Assembly (NCBI GenBank): GCA_029857875.1
Contig: JAOUGB010000067.1
Coordinates: 1-8,844, forward strand
Direction: 5' to 3'
From: Desulfobacteraceae bacterium
GTDB taxonomy: Bacteria; Desulfobacterota; Desulfobacteria; Desulfobacterales; UBA11574
DNA: 8,844 nucleotides
Shown: positions 6,973 through 8,844 of the stretch, in pieces
Layout of the letters: each line of letters starts with the position of its first letter
How positions within the stretch are numbered: position 1 is the stretch's first letter
The notes under the pieces: model-generated
Seen by the model: only the letters and a program-made list of their open reading frames with translations
Told to the model about the DNA's origin: nothing
Databases searched by the model: none
Made by a program: the position numbers and the translations under genes

Positions 6973-7036
6973 TGTGCAAAAAAGGATTGAGATCACAAAT
7001 AATATTCGTAACACGTAATTGCTAAGCGGAACAAAC

Positions 7037-8239
7037 ATGCAAAACATACGACTTCTTCTTGTTGACGACGAAGACGATTTTCGCAATACCCTTGCCAAAC
7101 GTCTGAGTAAAAAAGGCATTTCTCCCATGCAGGCGGAAAATGGAGAAAAAGCGCTTACCATTTTAGAAAATAAACGAGTCGACGTTGTCGTATTGGATGT
7201 AAAAATGCCCGGAATGGACGGCATTGCGGTGCTTGAGCATATCAAGAAAAAATATCCGAAAACAGAAGTCATTTTTTTAACCGGTCATGCAGCCACACAG
7301 GACGGTGTTGAGGGAATCAAAACCGGTGCGTTTGATTATTTGAGCAAGCCCATTGAATTTGAACATCTGTTTGGCAAAATCAAACAGGCGTATGAAAAAA
7401 TCAAACGGGAGGAAGAAAAACTCAAAGAAGCTGAATTCAGGAAATATATGGAAGAGCAGATGATGACCACTGAAAGACTGGCTTCTCTGGGGACACTGGC
7501 CGCGGGTGTGGCCCATGAAATTAATAATCCACTGGCAATTATTAACGAGTCGGCGGGCTGGCTGAAGCTGATTCTAAGCAAAGAAGAAATGGCGGGGATA
7601 CCCCGCAAAAAGGACTTTGAAAAGGCCTTAAACAAAATAGAAAAAGGCGTAGAAAGGGCCAAAAGAATTACCTGCCAGCTTTTGGGGTTTGCTAAAAAGG
7701 ATGATTCTGTCTTCGCCGAAGTAGATCTTGTGGAACTGGTGGAAGAGGCGATTCATCTGGTAAAAAGAGAAGCAGCAAACAAAGATATCCAAATTGTAAG
7801 TGAAATAGATCCCGACACCGGAACCATTTGGAGTGACGCCTATCAGTTTCGGCAGGTGTTGATCAATCTTTTGACAAATGCCATCTACGCAACCGCTAAA
7901 GGAGGCAGAATTACGATTATTCTTGAAGCTGTGGGTGATAATGTAAAACTCACGGTAAGGGACAACGGACAAGGCATCCCAAAAGAGAATATGAAGAAGA
8001 TATTCGAACCGTTTTTCAGCACCAAACCACCGAGTGAGGGGACGGGTCTTGGACTGTTTGTTACACGCGGCATTGTTGAAAAGCTGTGTGGGACCATAGA
8101 AGTGGAAAGCCGGTTAGGTGACGGCACCAGTTTTTATGTCAATTTGCCGAGATATTGTAAAATAAAAGAAGATCTCGACCAGGATGAACGCATCCGTTTT
8201 TTAGACCGTTTAGTAAATCAAAGCAAATCAACACCATAA
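7037..8239 (+). CDS. Soluble hybrid: N-terminal receiver domain fused to histidine kinase
   Basis: This 400-residue protein has no membrane helices. Residues 1-115 are a complete receiver (Asp10-Asp11, phosphoacceptor Asp54 in VLDVKMPGMDG, Thr82, Lys104 in YLSKP). A charged coiled-coil-like linker covers about 116-145. The kinase core follows with His160 in HEINNP, the N box around Asn277-Asn281, DNG at 309-311 and GTGLG at 335-339. The receiver-first order means phosphate from another kinase could control this kinase, or it could feed the receiver encoded next. The phosphotransfer and ATPase domains closely resemble those of the membrane kinase upstream, including the AGW motif after HEINNP. 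I chose ATG 7037, preceded by AGCGGA, over the in-frame TTG at 7019, which would only add six residues. The next gene starts 22 bases after the stop. Confidence 0.92.
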   Translation: MQNIRLLLVDDEDDFRNTLAKRLSKKGISPMQAENGEKALTILENKRVDVVVLDVKMPGMDGIAVLEHIKKKYPKTEVIFLTGHAATQDGVEGIKTGAFDYLSKPIEFEHLFGKIKQAYEKIKREEEKLKEAEFRKYMEEQMMTTERLASLGTLAAGVAHEINNPLAIINESAGWLKLILSKEEMAGIPRKKDFEKALNKIEKGVERAKRITCQLLGFAKKDDSVFAEVDLVELVEEAIHLVKREAANKDIQIVSEIDPDTGTIWSDAYQFRQVLINLLTNAIYATAKGGRITIILEAVGDNVKLTVRDNGQGIPKENMKKIFEPFFSTKPPSEGTGLGLFVTRGIVEKLCGTIEVESRLGDGTSFYVNLPRYCKIKEDLDQDERIRFLDRLVNQSKSTP

Positions 8240-8261
8240 GTATATAAAGGAGAAAAGAAAC

Positions 8262-8705
8262 ATGATAAAGATACCCACTAAGGTACTCTTGGTCGACGAT
8301 GAGGAAGATTTTGTGGAAATGCTTTCTCTGAGGTTAAAGGAATTGGGCGAAAAAGTTGCCGTAGCTTACAGTGGACAGGAAGGACTCGATGTACTGGTAA
8401 ATACGCCGATTGATGTGGTTATTCTGGATATCAAGATGCCCGGTATGGATGGTATCGAAACATTGAGAGAAATAAAGAAAAAATTTCCTCTGGTGGAAGT
8501 CATTATGCTTACGGGACACGGGAGTACCGAAACCGCCGTTCAAGGCATGAAATTAGGCGCTTTTGATTATCTAATGAAACCGGCGGATTTTAGTGATCTT
8601 TCCGAGAAGCTGGAAGGGGCCAGAAAGAGAAAGGACGAACAGGAAGAGCGGATCCGAAAAGCTGAAGTCAAGCTTTTGGTCAGAAAAAGCGGTGGGCTTT
8701 CCTAA
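8262..8705 (+). CDS. Response regulator: receiver domain with short charged C-terminal helix
   Basis: This 147-residue protein starts at ATG 8262 behind AAAGGAG at 8246-8252. Its receiver is fully conserved: Asp12-Asp13, phosphoacceptor Asp56 in ILDIKMPGMDG, Thr84 in MLTGHG, Lys106 in YLMKP. Residues about 122-147 form a highly charged probable helix that resembles the linker after the receiver of the preceding hybrid kinase. It could therefore be a duplicated receiver that lost, or never had, the kinase part. No DNA-binding or enzymatic output is present. It is the likely phosphate acceptor of the hybrid kinase and is cotranscribed with it. Confidence 0.92.
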   Translation: MIKIPTKVLLVDDEEDFVEMLSLRLKELGEKVAVAYSGQEGLDVLVNTPIDVVILDIKMPGMDGIETLREIKKKFPLVEVIMLTGHGSTETAVQGMKLGAFDYLMKPADFSDLSEKLEGARKRKDEQEERIRKAEVKLLVRKSGGLS

Positions 8706-8721
8706 CCCTTCAGATATCGTT

Positions 8722-8735
8722 GCCGGGGTACCGGC
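8722..8735 (+). other. Short GC-rich hairpin after the last receiver gene
   Basis: GCCGG (8722-8726) can pair with CCGGC (8731-8735) around a four-base loop, 17 bases after the stop codon. Only TT follows before A-rich sequence, so there is no proper U-tract. It may be a weak terminator, a processing or stability element, or chance. Confidence 0.35.
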
Positions 8736-8784
8736 TTAAAATAGACGAGAAATTATGATTGAACAACCAAACCAGTGCATCGAA

Positions 8785-8791
8785 GAGGAGG
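8785..8791 (+). promoter_or_regulatory. Strong ribosome binding site before the partial last gene
   Basis: GAGGAGG lies two bases before ATG 8794 and five before ATG 8797. The spacing slightly favours 8797 and argues that a gene really starts here. Confidence 0.65.
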
Positions 8792-8793
8792 AT

Positions 8794-8844
8794 ATGATGA
8801 CAACACCTAAACACTGCCCGGGTTTTGAAAGTTTCAAAACGCTA
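8794..8844 (+). CDS. Start of an unidentified protein, cut by the window edge
   Basis: Only 17 codons are visible (MMTTPKHCPGFESFKTL), behind a strong ribosome binding site. ATG 8797 is an equally good start. An in-frame ATG at 8755 would add 13 residues but has only a weak ribosome binding site. A single Cys precedes PGFE. That would suit a small cysteine-rich or zinc-ribbon protein, but the visible part is too short to assign a family. It is 88 bases after the last receiver gene on the same strand and could be the next member of the operon. Confidence 0.5.
   Translation, partial: MMTTPKHCPGFESFKTL

Noticed and set aside
6972..7020. Sigma-70-like promoter before the hybrid kinase (TTGAGA or TTGTGC with TAATAT)
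   Set aside because: No pair of boxes has a spacing near 17 bases; the region is simply A/T-rich.
7019..7036. TTG start for the hybrid kinase
   Set aside because: ATG 7037 sits directly before the conserved receiver start and has a better-placed purine-rich site; the six extra residues have no family support.

Overview
The window looks like bacterial DNA of moderate G+C. Its protein families and gene arrangement resemble anaerobic Desulfobacterota (sulfate-reducer-type deltaproteobacteria). That assignment is an inference from family resemblance and has not been searched. All real genes lie on the + strand. There are eight substantially covered genes plus the first codons of a ninth. No rRNA, tRNA, CRISPR array or transposase was seen.

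Left module (1-2511): the C-terminal two thirds of a Pat-like protein, an ADP-forming acyl-CoA synthetase fused to a GNAT acetyltransferase that is cut by the window edge. It is followed closely by an AcuB-like CBS-CBS-ACT protein. The synthetase part keeps the phospho-histidine SHTG motif but seems to lack about 60-80 residues that normally carry the ATP-binding lysine and second histidine of the ATP-grasp fold. A GNAT enzyme next to a CBS-ACT protein recalls the acuA-acuB pair of Bacillus, which acts on acetyl-CoA synthetase.

A 222-base spacer (2512-2733) holds a 17-bp imperfect inverted repeat built on GTTCAA/GGTT. It separates this module from the second one.

Right module (2734-8844): a signalling cluster around one membrane transporter. 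The order is a degenerate receiver, a membrane histidine kinase with a large extracytoplasmic sensor, a single-domain response regulator, a SLC13/DASS-type anion transporter, a soluble receiver-histidine kinase hybrid, a receiver with a short charged tail, and the start of an unidentified protein. Spacing is mostly short and several genes share an AAAGGAG ribosome binding site, so much of it may be one transcription unit. The two kinases are close paralogues on either side of the transporter. No receiver protein here carries a DNA-binding or enzymatic output domain.

The most unusual points are the transporter, the missing ATP-grasp segment in the Pat-like protein, and the output-less phosphorelay around the transporter. 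The transporter has an extra domain of about 70 residues, probably extracytoplasmic, between its first two membrane helices, and it has non-canonical residues at the usual Na+/substrate motifs. A plausible model is that the sensor kinase and the transporter read or import the same organic or inorganic anion and signal through the receivers. The substrate and the final output cannot be deduced from this window.
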